This document shows, piece after piece, positions 1 to 7,892 of a DNA stretch of 64,000 nt. The notes under the pieces are model-generated. The model was not told the DNA's origin. It saw only the letters and a program-made list of their open reading frames with translations, and ran no database searches. Location: the NCBI GenBank assembly GCA_050045915.1, contig JBNGCR010000005.1, positions 9,033 to 73,032 of the forward strand, given 5' to 3'. Source of the stretch: Limnospira sp050045915 (GTDB taxonomy: Bacteria > Cyanobacteriota > Cyanobacteriia > Cyanobacteriales > Microcoleaceae). The position numbers and the translations under genes are program-made. How positions within the stretch are numbered: the first letter of the stretch is position 1; every line of letters begins with the position of its first letter.

Positions 1-2253
1 GGTTCCCACTGAGGTGCCGTCGATCGCATCTTCGGCTACCGATAAGCTTTGGTCGCCGATTTCGGGGGCATCATTGGCATCCGTGATGCTGACGGTTACG
101 GTGGCGTCGGTTTGATGTTCGGTATCGGTGACTTGGACGGTTAAGTTGTAGCTGTCGGTGGTTTCAAAGTCGAGTTGGGTGCTATCTACAATGGTGATTT
201 CGCCGGTAATCCCGTTGATGGCAAAGATGCTGTCGTCGTTTCCGGCGGTGATGCTGTAGGTGAGAGTCGGTCCGTCCACGTCGCTGGAGGTGACGGTGCC
301 GACGGGGGTGCCGTCGGTGGCATCTTCGGCAATCTCGAAGCTTTGGTCGCTAATTTCGGGGGCTTCGTTGATGTTATTGACGTTGATGATAAAGTTTCGT
401 TCGTAGCTGAGTCCCCCCGGATCGGTGGTCTGTACGCGGATGCTGTGACTGTCAATTGTTTCGCGATCGATCAGGGTGCCGTCGGCTACTACAATTTGGT
501 CGCCGGAAACGGCAAAGCGTCCCCCGGCGTCGTTCAGCAAGGTGTAGGTGTGAATGTCAAAGCTATCTGGGTCGGTGCTGGTGAGATTGCCAACCACTGT
601 TCCGGTGGCTGCGTTTTCATCCACGCTATTACTGTCAAAACTCAAGGCAGTGGGCGCTTCGTTCACATACATCCACAGTTCAAAGCCATAGTCATTGCCA
701 TCGATATCCTCTCTGTGACCACTAAAAAACAGCTTTTCATCTACAAGGTGGACAGACTGATTAGGGTTGACATCTATAACAAGTCGAGTGCCGACTTCTG
801 TACCATCAGTGACCCACAGTTCACGGTTATCATCCCCATCCTCAACTATGAAAAATAATCGGTTTCCTAGTACCGCCATCAGATCGGAATCAAAGTCCGA
901 AGAATAAATTCCAGGAGTGATATCTTTCACAAGCTGAGTGCCGGCTTCTGTACCATCAGTGACCCACAATTCATCTATGAGAATGCTCCTATTATAAGCA
1001 GAGAAAAATAGCTTGTCCCCTAATACTGTTAAGTCATTAATATCTCTACCATACTCATAGAGACCGGCTCTTTTCACAAGCTGAGTGCCGAGTTCTGTGC
1101 CATCAGTGACCCACAAGTCCCGGGTATTGTTAACTGTGAAGAACAGCTTGTTCCCTAGCACTAGTGAGACATCATAAATAGAATCAAACGAACTATCCCC
1201 TCCAGGCTCGATATCTTTCACAAGCTGAGTGCCGACTTCTGTACCATCAGTGACCCACAATTCCCGTCCAGTGCCGCCGCCGTCATAAGCATTGAAAAAC
1301 AGCTTGTTTCCGACTACTGACAATGGTTCAGGCGACGACGATAACGATCCAGGGTTGATATCTTTCAATAACTGAGTGCCGGCTTCTGTACCATCACTGA
1401 CCCACAATTCCTCTCCAGTGCTGCCGTCATCAGCCTGGAAGAACAGCTTGTTTTCAGACGCGGCGAAAGAATTAGGTAACGAAGAACCCGAACCTGGGTT
1501 GATATCCTTGACCAGTTTGACCCCCAAGACTCCGGCGTAGGTGGCTTGAGTTTCTGCGTTCAAAGCCAGTTTGGGTTCAATGGGACCGAGGGTGTAATTG
1601 AGCTCCCAGGTGGCGTTCCCGGTTGGGGTTTGGGTTGCGGCGATATTGGCCCGGGTGAGGTTGTGCAGTTTCCGGATGAATTCTTCCCCGGCGTCTCCGG
1701 CGGCGACGTTACAGCCGTAGAGGAGGAGAGATCCCCCCTGGCCACCCTTGGGAAGGGGGGAAAAGAGTCGGCTCTGGCCCCCCAAATCCTCTGCCCCCAA
1801 ACCCCCAACATTGGGGGCTTTAAGAAATGGGGGACTTTGAAGACTGGAGGCTGGGGGGGCTTTCTCCCCCCGGCCCCCTAAATCCCCCAATTCTGGGGGA
1901 CTTTGAAGCTTGGAGGCTGGGGAGGCTTTCTCCCCCCAAACTTGGGGGGCTGGGGGGGCAAACCAGGTTTGCAGTTGGGGGGTGTAGCGGTTCAGGGTGT
2001 CGAGGCTGAGTTGAGTGTTTCCTATATATAGGCATCCCGGCGAACCGTGGGAAATAATGTGCAGGGTGGTGACGGGGCGTTCTGCTTGCTGTAGGATCTC
2101 GGTAATTTGGGTGATGCCGTCGCGATTCGGGTCGAGGACGATCGCACGAATACCCGGAATCACTCCCGCGGCGAGGGTTTCCCAATCGCTTACTTTCGGG
2201 TCGATAATAACGAGTTCGGAACACAGAGTTGGGTTGGGAGAATCAATTTTCAT
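1..2253 (-). CDS. DUF4347 / ELWxxDGT-repeat / cadherin-like surface protein (3' end outside window)
   Basis: Reading from ATG at 2253 down to base 1 gives 751 open codons with no stop, so the gene continues beyond the left edge. Residues 1-240 form a DUF4347 domain (HIISHGSPG, LLLYGCNVAAG), interrupted by a low-complexity insert at about residues 101-174. Residues 245-520 carry five ELWxxDGT repeats (ELWVSDGTEAGT, ELWVTDGTEVGT and variants) spaced about 45-50 residues apart. From about residue 525 there are cadherin-like repeats (NEAPTALSFD, NEAPEISDQSFEIAEDATDG, NDAPEIGDQSLSVAEDAIDG). DUF4347 proteins of this type are large, probably secreted cyanobacterial surface or adhesion proteins; no classical signal peptide is visible. 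A second DUF4347 protein lies at 25359-30470. The family call is firm; the biological role is inferred. Confidence 0.85.
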   Translation of the reverse strand, partial: MKIDSPNPTLCSELVIIDPKVSDWETLAAGVIPGIRAIVLDPNRDGITQITEILQQAERPVTTLHIISHGSPGCLYIGNTQLSLDTLNRYTPQLQTWFAPPAPQVWGEKASPASKLQSPPELGDLGGRGEKAPPASSLQSPPFLKAPNVGGLGAEDLGGQSRLFSPLPKGGQGGSLLLYGCNVAAGDAGEEFIRKLHNLTRANIAATQTPTGNATWELNYTLGPIEPKLALNAETQATYAGVLGVKLVKDINPGSGSSLPNSFAASENKLFFQADDGSTGEELWVSDGTEAGTQLLKDINPGSLSSSPEPLSVVGNKLFFNAYDGGGTGRELWVTDGTEVGTQLVKDIEPGGDSSFDSIYDVSLVLGNKLFFTVNNTRDLWVTDGTELGTQLVKRAGLYEYGRDINDLTVLGDKLFFSAYNRSILIDELWVTDGTEAGTQLVKDITPGIYSSDFDSDLMAVLGNRLFFIVEDGDDNRELWVTDGTEVGTRLVIDVNPNQSVHLVDEKLFFSGHREDIDGNDYGFELWMYVNEAPTALSFDSNSVDENAATGTVVGNLTSTDPDSFDIHTYTLLNDAGGRFAVSGDQIVVADGTLIDRETIDSHSIRVQTTDPGGLSYERNFIINVNNINEAPEISDQSFEIAEDATDGTPVGTVTSSDVDGPTLTYSITAGNDDSIFAINGITGEITIVDSTQLDFETTDSYNLTVQVTDTEHQTDATVTVSITDANDAPEIGDQSLSVAEDAIDGTSVGT
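1732..1953. repeat. Repeat-derived in-frame insertion inside the DUF4347 domain
   Basis: This C/G-rich block holds two copies of a unit reading, on the minus strand, GGGGGAGAAAGCC, CCCCAGCCTCC, CTTCAAAGTCCCCC. Similar sequence (cccccaattctgggggcttt) is found in the spacer near 5700, so it looks like an intergenic repeat that entered the gene. All three parts stay in the reading frame and add about 74 residues rich in Pro, Gly and Ser between WFAPPAP and LLLYGC of DUF4347. Confidence 0.7.
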
Positions 2254-2993
2254 GGCTTTTTTAGGGGGCAAAGGACATCAGACTCGGCGAGATGTCTCCG
2301 GAATGCGATCGCACTTAAAACCAGCCATAGTACCTGACCAAAGGTCGATAAAAAATCAATTAAAAGGGGATAGATGCAGCGGATTTAAACTCCATTTCAA
2401 TCGAACGGAGGACCCTTTTGGCTGGACGTGCGGTCAATCTGGGACAACCGCGATCGCTTCAGAATTTACTAACAATTTCACTATAAACGACTCGACCCCC
2501 AAAATTTGTCAGGTTTTGTCATGTCTTTTTTCAAATTTTGTCAGGTCTTTTTTCCACTCAGATAAAACTCTTTATTATAACTGATTGCACGGGGTAAAGT
2601 CTTCGTGGGAATTACTGAACTTTTGGATGCCGAGGGGGGTCTGATGTCTCAAATCTCCGTGAAAATACGGAATTTGACCTCGAACACCCGTATTAAGAAC
2701 AGTTAAGCATCCCCGGCTTTGTCGGCCCCCATCCTGGGAGCGCAAGCCCAAGCCCGATGTCCCGGGGTTGGGTCGAATGGGAGGAGGATTTCTCGGCTTG
2801 AGTCCCCATCGAATCCATTTTCGACTCGAATCCGTCAAACGTCGGTAATTCAGATTCGGTTTTTCATGGTCGGAGAGGTAATTCTTGTCAGGTTCGAGTC
2901 AATTTTTATTGAGTCAAAGTTAATTTTTGTCACGGCACGGCTCGAACCCATTCTCGGGTGTGGTATCTTTAATCTTAACCGGGTGCGACAAAG
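2254..2993. other. Intergenic region, no gene recognised
   Basis: About 740 bases between the divergent surface-protein and response-regulator genes. No convincing ORF. Around 2505-2555 a motif like ttttgtcaggt is repeated three times in a T-rich context. The G/C-rich stretch at 2700-2840 has an ORF on the minus strand that I do not recognise. Confidence 0.4.
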
Positions 2994-4151
2994 GTGTTGT
3001 TACTCTCTATCAGTGCAGTGAAACAAGAAAACAGTCGATACTCTTTTCCCGATGCCCTCGAATGCATCCAGAAAAAAGTTTATTTGAACCAAAAAATCAA
3101 GTTAAACCTCCAACAACAAAGGATATTAGAAGCCGTATGGAATAACTTTTCCTACGACGATATCGCCAATTCCTTACACCTGAGTCCGGGACATACGAGA
3201 AATCTATCGTCCTCCCTGTGGAAGCTTTTGTCAGAAGTATTTGATTATAAAATTACAAAAACCCATTTTCGGGAACTGATGCTGTATTTCCTGGAATATG
3301 GAAATTTCACGGCGACAGAGATTGCCGATGATGAGGAAGATGATCCAACGTGCCGGGGGACAATTTTAATCATAGACGATCGCATCGACAATTTAAAAAC
3401 CCTGTCCCGACTTTTAAAAAAAAATGGCTATCAAGTTCGCAGCGCCACCAGCGGAGAGGATGCCCTATTGTACCTGGAACGAAATATACCCGATCTGATT
3501 TTGTTAGATATTTTGATGCCGAATATGAACGGATATGAAGTCTGTGAAAAAATCAAGAAAAATCCCGTCACTAAGGGGATTTCGATTATTTTCATCAGCG
3601 CGATTCAAGAAGAAATTGACAAGGTAAAAGCGTTCAGATTAGGGGGCAGCGACTACGTTTCCAAACCGTTCCAATCCCACGAAGTTTTGGCGCGAGTCTC
3701 CTACCAGGTCAAACTCAAAAAGCAGCAGGAAGCCTGGGAACAGGAAATCCAAGACCATCAGCAGACGATCGAAATGCTGTATCAGTCCCGACTGATCTTG
3801 TCGAGTGTCCTCCATCAGACTCGCTACGGAATCGCGGCGTTTGAGGCGGTGCGGAACTCCGTCGATGGGGAAATTGTCGATTTTCGGTGTTTGCTGGCTA
3901 ACCCGGCGTTTCGGCGATGCTTTGAGATGGGCAAAAACCAGCCCATCTACGATGAAGAATGCAGCCATTGGTTTGCCCGACTCGATGTCGATGTGATTCA
4001 ACCTTTCATTGAAGTCGTGAAAACCGGCAAGCCCTTTCAGAAGAAGGTGGAATTTCAGGAAAAATCCTATCAAATGACGGTACAAAAGTTGGGGGACGGC
4101 ATGAATTTGACGCTGCAACCGTTGCAGCAGTTGGCGGCGGCGAAGAAATAG
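2994..4151 (+). CDS. Response regulator with N-terminal vWA-MoxR-associated-type HTH, REC and PAS-like domains
   Basis: 385 residues from a GTG start; a second GTG at 3018 is also possible because there is no clear ribosome site. Residues 36-100 resemble the winged-helix domain found at the N-terminus of vWA-MoxR-associated and related cyanobacterial signalling proteins (LNLQQQRILEAVW, YDDIANSLHLSPGHTRN). Residues 122-240 form a receiver domain: acidic pair D128/D129, phosphoacceptor D172 in LLDILMPNMNG, S202 and K224 in SKPF. A coiled-coil linker (240-265) leads to a PAS-like domain (270-370). The order HTH-REC-PAS differs from typical regulators with a C-terminal output domain. No kinase is adjacent; the partner is unknown. 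Domain calls are confident, function is inferred. Confidence 0.8.
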   Translation: MLLLSISAVKQENSRYSFPDALECIQKKVYLNQKIKLNLQQQRILEAVWNNFSYDDIANSLHLSPGHTRNLSSSLWKLLSEVFDYKITKTHFRELMLYFLEYGNFTATEIADDEEDDPTCRGTILIIDDRIDNLKTLSRLLKKNGYQVRSATSGEDALLYLERNIPDLILLDILMPNMNGYEVCEKIKKNPVTKGISIIFISAIQEEIDKVKAFRLGGSDYVSKPFQSHEVLARVSYQVKLKKQQEAWEQEIQDHQQTIEMLYQSRLILSSVLHQTRYGIAAFEAVRNSVDGEIVDFRCLLANPAFRRCFEMGKNQPIYDEECSHWFARLDVDVIQPFIEVVKTGKPFQKKVEFQEKSYQMTVQKLGDGMNLTLQPLQQLAAAKK

Positions 4152-4166
4152 GATGTAGGGTGTGGA

Positions 4167-4184
4167 GGCGGTTCACGAACCGCC
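4167..4184. terminator. Perfect palindrome between convergent genes
   Basis: GGCGGTTC-AC-GAACCGCC forms an 8-bp stem in the 49-base gap between two converging genes. It may act as a bidirectional terminator, but it lacks a T-tract and resembles a common cyanobacterial intergenic repeat. Confidence 0.4.
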
Positions 4185-4200
4185 CCTAAAGGAGAAGTAA

Positions 4201-4827
4201 CTATCCGGCAATTTTCAACAATTCGACATCGAAAATCAGGGTGGCGTTGGGGGGAATCACGCCGCCGGCGCCGCGGGCGCCGTAGCCCAAATCCGGGGGG
4301 ATGATGAGTTTCCGGCGTCCGCCGACTTGCATGGAGGCGACGCCCTCATCCCAGCCTTTGATGACTTGGCCGACCCCGATTTTAAAGGAAAACGGCCGGT
4401 TGCGATCGCGGGAACTGTCAAATTTCGTCCCGTCCTCGAGGGTTCCAGTGTAGTGGACTACAACCGTCTGACCCCGTTGGGGACTCGCACCGTCTCCGGC
4501 TTCAATTTCGACGTACTGGAGGCCGGAATCGGTCGTCATCACGTTTTCTTCTGTATTAGCCATATTTTGAGCGATCGTTACGTTTTCGGAAGGAACCACA
4601 CCTCGGGAAAGTAGGGGATTGCGGTCAACTTTCCGCTCCTGAACGGGGGTCGAGGTTTCAGTTTTCACCTGCGACCCGGCATTCGAGGCGTTCGCTTCCT
4701 CTCCAGAATAGGTGATCTGAGCAATAATGAGAACGATCGAACAGACCGCGATCACCCCAAAACTGATCAAAATTTCTCGCACCTTCAAGTCCTCCTGAGT
4801 CCGGAATATCGCTTTTCTCATCTTCAT
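4201..4827 (-). CDS. FKBP-type peptidyl-prolyl cis-trans isomerase, membrane-anchored
   Basis: 208 residues. A hydrophobic segment at about residues 20-42 (ILISFGVIAVCSIVLIIAQI) is an uncleaved signal anchor; a polar, Ser/Thr-rich linker follows. Residues 115-208 are a complete FKBP domain: VVVHYTGTLEDGTKFDSS, GQVIKGWDEGV, GGRRKLIIPPDLGYG and the closing LIFDVELLKI. The family catalyses proline isomerisation in folding proteins; here the domain should face the periplasm or lumen. The gene converges with the response regulator and precedes nothing obvious in an operon; the phasin-like gene lies 39 bases upstream on the same strand, so the two may be co-transcribed. Confidence 0.92.
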   Translation of the reverse strand: MKMRKAIFRTQEDLKVREILISFGVIAVCSIVLIIAQITYSGEEANASNAGSQVKTETSTPVQERKVDRNPLLSRGVVPSENVTIAQNMANTEENVMTTDSGLQYVEIEAGDGASPQRGQTVVVHYTGTLEDGTKFDSSRDRNRPFSFKIGVGQVIKGWDEGVASMQVGGRRKLIIPPDLGYGARGAGGVIPPNATLIFDVELLKIAG

Positions 4828-4866
4828 TGAGAAAAACCCATTGTCTAGTTTGACAGGTCGGTGTCC

Positions 4867-5190
4867 CTAACGCCAGTTGCGATTTTCAAAATCTCGAATC
4901 TGGCGTTCTAACCGATCCAGGCGTCCCCGCAACTCGTCGAGCTCCGCCTGCCGAGGCACTCCCATATCCTGCATCATGTTCCGCACCTGGCGCTGCATCA
5001 AATCTTCGAGGCTTTGCTGGTCCATTTTGAGGCGCTGCATCATTTCGTCGATAAAGCGCTTGCCATCTTCGGGATTCAGGGTTCCTTCCCGAACCCACTG
5101 GTCCGTCACTTCCTGCAATTTCTCGGCCACCAGGGAGGTGGTGCCGACACCGATCATCAGAAGTTGTTTGAGTAAATTTTGGTCATCCAT
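4867..5190 (-). CDS. Phasin-like helical protein
   Basis: 107 residues, almost wholly alpha-helical. It starts LLKQLLMIGVGTTSLVAEKL and ends with a heptad-like coiled coil (ELDELRGRLDRLERQIRDFE). This layout (short hydrophobic helix, then amphipathic helices and a coiled coil) matches the small cyanobacterial proteins annotated as phasin family, which in characterised members coat polyhydroxyalkanoate granules. No PHA synthase gene is in the window, so granule binding is only an inference. Start ATG at 5190; the divergent zinc-ribbon gene begins at 5299, leaving a shared 108-base promoter region. Confidence 0.7.
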   Translation of the reverse strand: MDDQNLLKQLLMIGVGTTSLVAEKLQEVTDQWVREGTLNPEDGKRFIDEMMQRLKMDQQSLEDLMQRQVRNMMQDMGVPRQAELDELRGRLDRLERQIRDFENRNWR

Positions 5191-5298
5191 AGGTTTTTGA
5201 GTATTTGGCTAAACTTGAAATCGAAGCCCGGTGGCACTACCATTTTCGCGCCGATCGGGTTCAACTTGAACTTAACATCCGGATTCAATTCTCGCGCT

Positions 5299-5655
5299 AT
5301 GTCAGAATGTCCCCGCTGTCATCAATCTGTCGATTCCCGGGCGATCGCTTGTCCCCACTGTAAGTATGAGCTCAAAGCGTTCGGCCATCCCGGTATCCCG
5401 TTACACCGCGCTGCGGGAGAAGAGTTTCTCTGTTCCACCTGTCTGTATCACGAAGATGACACGTGCAATTATCCGAAGCGCCCCCACGCCCGGGAATGTA
5501 CCCTCTACCACGATCGCGCTGAACCTATTCTCCCTCCCCCGCTGCCAGCCATCCAGGAGGGATTTCCGCACTCCCTGGGGCGCTGGATGCGGCGAAACCG
5601 GGCGGGGTTGGCTTTGGTGATTCTAATTCTTGTCAGCGTTTGGTTGGCGCTTTGA
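5299..5655 (+). CDS. Double zinc-ribbon, C-terminally membrane-anchored protein
   Basis: 118 residues from ATG at 5299; the longer open frame upstream to 5179 has no family-like sequence and overlaps the opposite gene. Two cysteine clusters are seen: CPRCHQSV plus CPHCKYEL (residues 4-27), and CSTC, CNYP, CTLYH (about 45-72), enough for two zinc sites. The last 20 residues (AGLALVILILVSVWLAL) form one membrane helix at the extreme C-terminus, so the ribbons probably sit in the cytoplasm as a tail-anchored protein. No known enzyme domain. Function unknown. Confidence 0.8.
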   Translation: MSECPRCHQSVDSRAIACPHCKYELKAFGHPGIPLHRAAGEEFLCSTCLYHEDDTCNYPKRPHARECTLYHDRAEPILPPPLPAIQEGFPHSLGRWMRRNRAGLALVILILVSVWLAL

Positions 5656-6124
5656 CGGGGGTCGGGAGCGAGAAGTCAGAAATTGCAAAGGCTCCCGACA
5701 CCCCCAATTCTGGGGGCTTTGAAGATTGATCTGCGATCAATAATGTTTGGAAAGCGATCGCGGAAATCGTGGTAGCAACCTGATCGGGTTGCCCGTAGTC
5801 GCACCGTCAAACTCTTAATCATTAATCATTAATCATTAATCATTTATCATTAATATAGCAGTGCGCGATCGGATAGTTACAAAACCTATAAAAGGGAGTC
5901 GGGAGTCGGGAGTCGGGAGATTGATCATTCCCGGCGTGTAACCACGCCAGCGCTCGTTGCTATCATATCAAATCCGGTTGAATGCTCGGAACAAAACAGG
6001 TTGGATATCCAAACCGCTTGGGAATCAATTCCCAAGGGCGCAAGCCAGGGGTCCCTACCCGATCAAATCATATTCAGATGATTGGGAAGGTTTTGCGGTC
6101 AAAAAACCAGATCTGATATGATGA
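5656..6124. repeat. Repeat-rich intergenic region
   Basis: About 470 bases with no gene. It holds a fragment cccccaattctgggggcttt near 5700, a 7-base tandem repeat (attaatc) at 5816-5850, a tandem gggagtc repeat at 5894-5919, and at 5964-6048 an element whose inverted counterpart is at 49983-50043. All are typical cyanobacterial spacer repeats. Confidence 0.75.
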
Positions 6125-7300
6125 TTAATTAATGATTAATTGTTGACGAATCTCCCGCCACAGGTCGCGATACTGTTTCAGAGTCGATTCCGGCAGGGGA
6201 AGCAGAAATTCGCTGCGATCCAAAATTTCCGCGTCGGGGAGCAGTTGGGGATCGTTTCGCAAATCGGGGGGCAAATCCGCCCGATCCATCCCCCAGACGA
6301 TGGGAGAGGTGGCGCCGGTGAGTAGGGACATCTGAGTGGCGATGTTGGGTTGCCAGCAGAAATCGATCCACTCTCGGCCTACACTGTCGTCGGTGGAAGG
6401 GGCCGCTTTCGGCTGCACCCACAAATCAGACCAAAGGGCCGTTCCGGACTCGGGGATGGCGATGCCCAGGTCGTTTTGTCGCCGAACCGGGGCGGAGATG
6501 TCGGTGGACCAGCCCAGGGCCAGCCAGGTGTCCCCCAAAATGAGGGGTTTTAGGTAAGTGTCGGAGTCGTAGAGGCGGACGTTTTGCTGAAGTTTGAGGA
6601 GTTCTTCTTTTAAATTGGGGACGGTACTGAGGTCTTCGGTGTTGTAGGAATATCCCAATTTTTTCAAGGTCAGGCCAATGATCTCCCGGGGTTGGTTCAA
6701 CAGGGAGATGCGATCGCGTAATTCTTCCCGCCACAGGTCGCCCCAGTCCGTCGGAACCCACCCCAGTTCCTCGAAGCGATCGCGGCGGTAGGCGATGGCG
6801 GTAGTCCCCCAGCGGTAGGGGGCGGCCCAAATCTGGCTGTCCTCCCCCGCGGCCAATTCTCCCTGACGGTTTCGCCGGACTAAATTTTGCCACTTTTGGG
6901 GGAGGCGGTCCCACTGTTGTAACTCGTCCGGATTCAGGGGTCGGATCAATTCCTGTTGAATGGCTCGGGTGAGCCAAAAATCGCCGATCATGACCAGACC
7001 GGCGGGGTCAGTGGCGGTCTGTCGCCGGGGGATCAAATTCAGCGGAAACTGTCGCGGCTCCCCGGGTCCGGCGGAATGGTCGCCACCTTGCAGTTGCCCA
7101 TAGAGGGCCTGCAGGCTGGTTTTGGGAACGAAACGGAGAGCCGATTGGCCTTCGAGTTGCCGACGAAATCGATTCACCATGAGTATGGGGACGGTATCTT
7201 TCAGCAATTCGATCCGGAAGGCGGGGGTGGCAGTGCACCCCGTCACCACTCCTTCGAGTGCCAACAGACTTGTCCCCAACAAAAAAGATCGTCGCTTCAC
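6125..7300 (-). CDS. PotD-like periplasmic solute-binding lipoprotein
   Basis: 391 residues. The N-terminus MKRRSFLLGTSLLALEGVVTGC is a signal peptide with a lipobox-like end, Cys22 being the likely lipidated residue; the RR pair could also direct Tat export. The body fits the extracellular solute-binding fold of the polyamine/iron class (VMIGDFWLTRAIQQELIRPL, WAAPYRWGTTAIAYRRDRF, LGLAIPESGTALWSDLWV-like segment, and WIDFCWQPNIATQ near the end). No permease or ATPase genes are next to it, so the ligand cannot be inferred. Its start codon overlaps the stop of the upstream bilin-lyase-family gene by 4 bases, so the two are translationally coupled. Confidence 0.85.
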   Translation of the reverse strand: MKRRSFLLGTSLLALEGVVTGCTATPAFRIELLKDTVPILMVNRFRRQLEGQSALRFVPKTSLQALYGQLQGGDHSAGPGEPRQFPLNLIPRRQTATDPAGLVMIGDFWLTRAIQQELIRPLNPDELQQWDRLPQKWQNLVRRNRQGELAAGEDSQIWAAPYRWGTTAIAYRRDRFEELGWVPTDWGDLWREELRDRISLLNQPREIIGLTLKKLGYSYNTEDLSTVPNLKEELLKLQQNVRLYDSDTYLKPLILGDTWLALGWSTDISAPVRRQNDLGIAIPESGTALWSDLWVQPKAAPSTDDSVGREWIDFCWQPNIATQMSLLTGATSPIVWGMDRADLPPDLRNDPQLLPDAEILDRSEFLLPLPESTLKQYRDLWREIRQQLIIN

Positions 7301-7836
7301 GAAATGCGCTTTTCCAAGTATTGTCCGATCATGACTTGCTCCCCAGCCCGAGAGATTATGGTCTGGCGAGTCCGGTATTTGTCGCCGATCTGCTTGATCT
7401 CTTCTTCAAATACAGACCCATTGTACTCGGTTCGCAGACACAATGTATTGGGGTCGGGCATATGGTAGGCTGCCGTGATGGGTTTGGGGGTGGCGAACCC
7501 GCGATCGCGATATAAGGTGCTTCCCGACACGCCGAAGAGGGTCGAGCCCTTCGATTGCTTCCGTCCCGAAATGCGATCGGTGCTTTCCCAGGTGACATGG
7601 GAACCGCAGTCCAACGCCATTTCGTCCGCCAAGCCGTGCAGTCCGGCCAGCCGGATCAGTTCTTCGCTTCCGGGTTCGAGAAACCGGACGGTGATGAAGC
7701 TGATAATTTCTTGGGTGGTGCCTTCCGGCAGGGTGTAGTAACGCCGTTCCGACTGCCAGTCGCCGTCTGATCGTCGCAGGTAGGTGGCGATCGCAGATGC
7801 CACGTCGATCTGATTTTGCCGTCTCGGTAATGTCAT
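7297..7836 (-). CDS. CpcS/CpeS-family phycobiliprotein lyase
   Basis: 179 residues, the usual length for this lipocalin-fold family, which attaches phycocyanobilin or related bilins to a cysteine of phycobiliprotein beta/alpha subunits (typically Cys84-type sites). Characteristic elements: W-x-S-x-R-x-YY near residue 27 (WQSERRYYTL), FLEPGSEEL, a central HVTWESTD and ending TRQTIISRAGEQVMIGQYLEKRI. I cannot tell which subgroup (CpcS-I, CpcU, CpeS, CpcS-III). It overlaps the lipoprotein gene downstream by 4 bases. The end of an IS200/IS605 element lies only about 35 bases upstream of its start, so its original promoter may have been displaced. Confidence 0.85.
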   Translation of the reverse strand: MTLPRRQNQIDVASAIATYLRRSDGDWQSERRYYTLPEGTTQEIISFITVRFLEPGSEELIRLAGLHGLADEMALDCGSHVTWESTDRISGRKQSKGSTLFGVSGSTLYRDRGFATPKPITAAYHMPDPNTLCLRTEYNGSVFEEEIKQIGDKYRTRQTIISRAGEQVMIGQYLEKRIS

Positions 7837-7871
7837 TTAGGATATCCTCGTCGAAATAGTCGTTGACTACT

Positions 7872-7892
7872 CCCCGCGCTAAAGCGACGGGG
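7872..7892 (+). repeat. Element-end hairpin with bulged A (left end)
   Basis: CCCCG-CGCT-AA-AGCG-A-CGGGG: a two-part stem with an unpaired A, the classic subterminal hairpin bound by Y1 transposases. The stop codon of the tnpB frame lies inside it. Confidence 0.85.

Noticed and set aside
175..858. 227-codon plus-strand frame
   Set aside because: It is the antisense shadow of the surface-protein gene, whose minus-strand frame has clear cadherin and ELWxxDGT repeats.
2575..2838. 87-codon ORF as the tail of a decayed TnpB
   Set aside because: Some resemblance in layout, with no motif or hairpin of the family that I can support.
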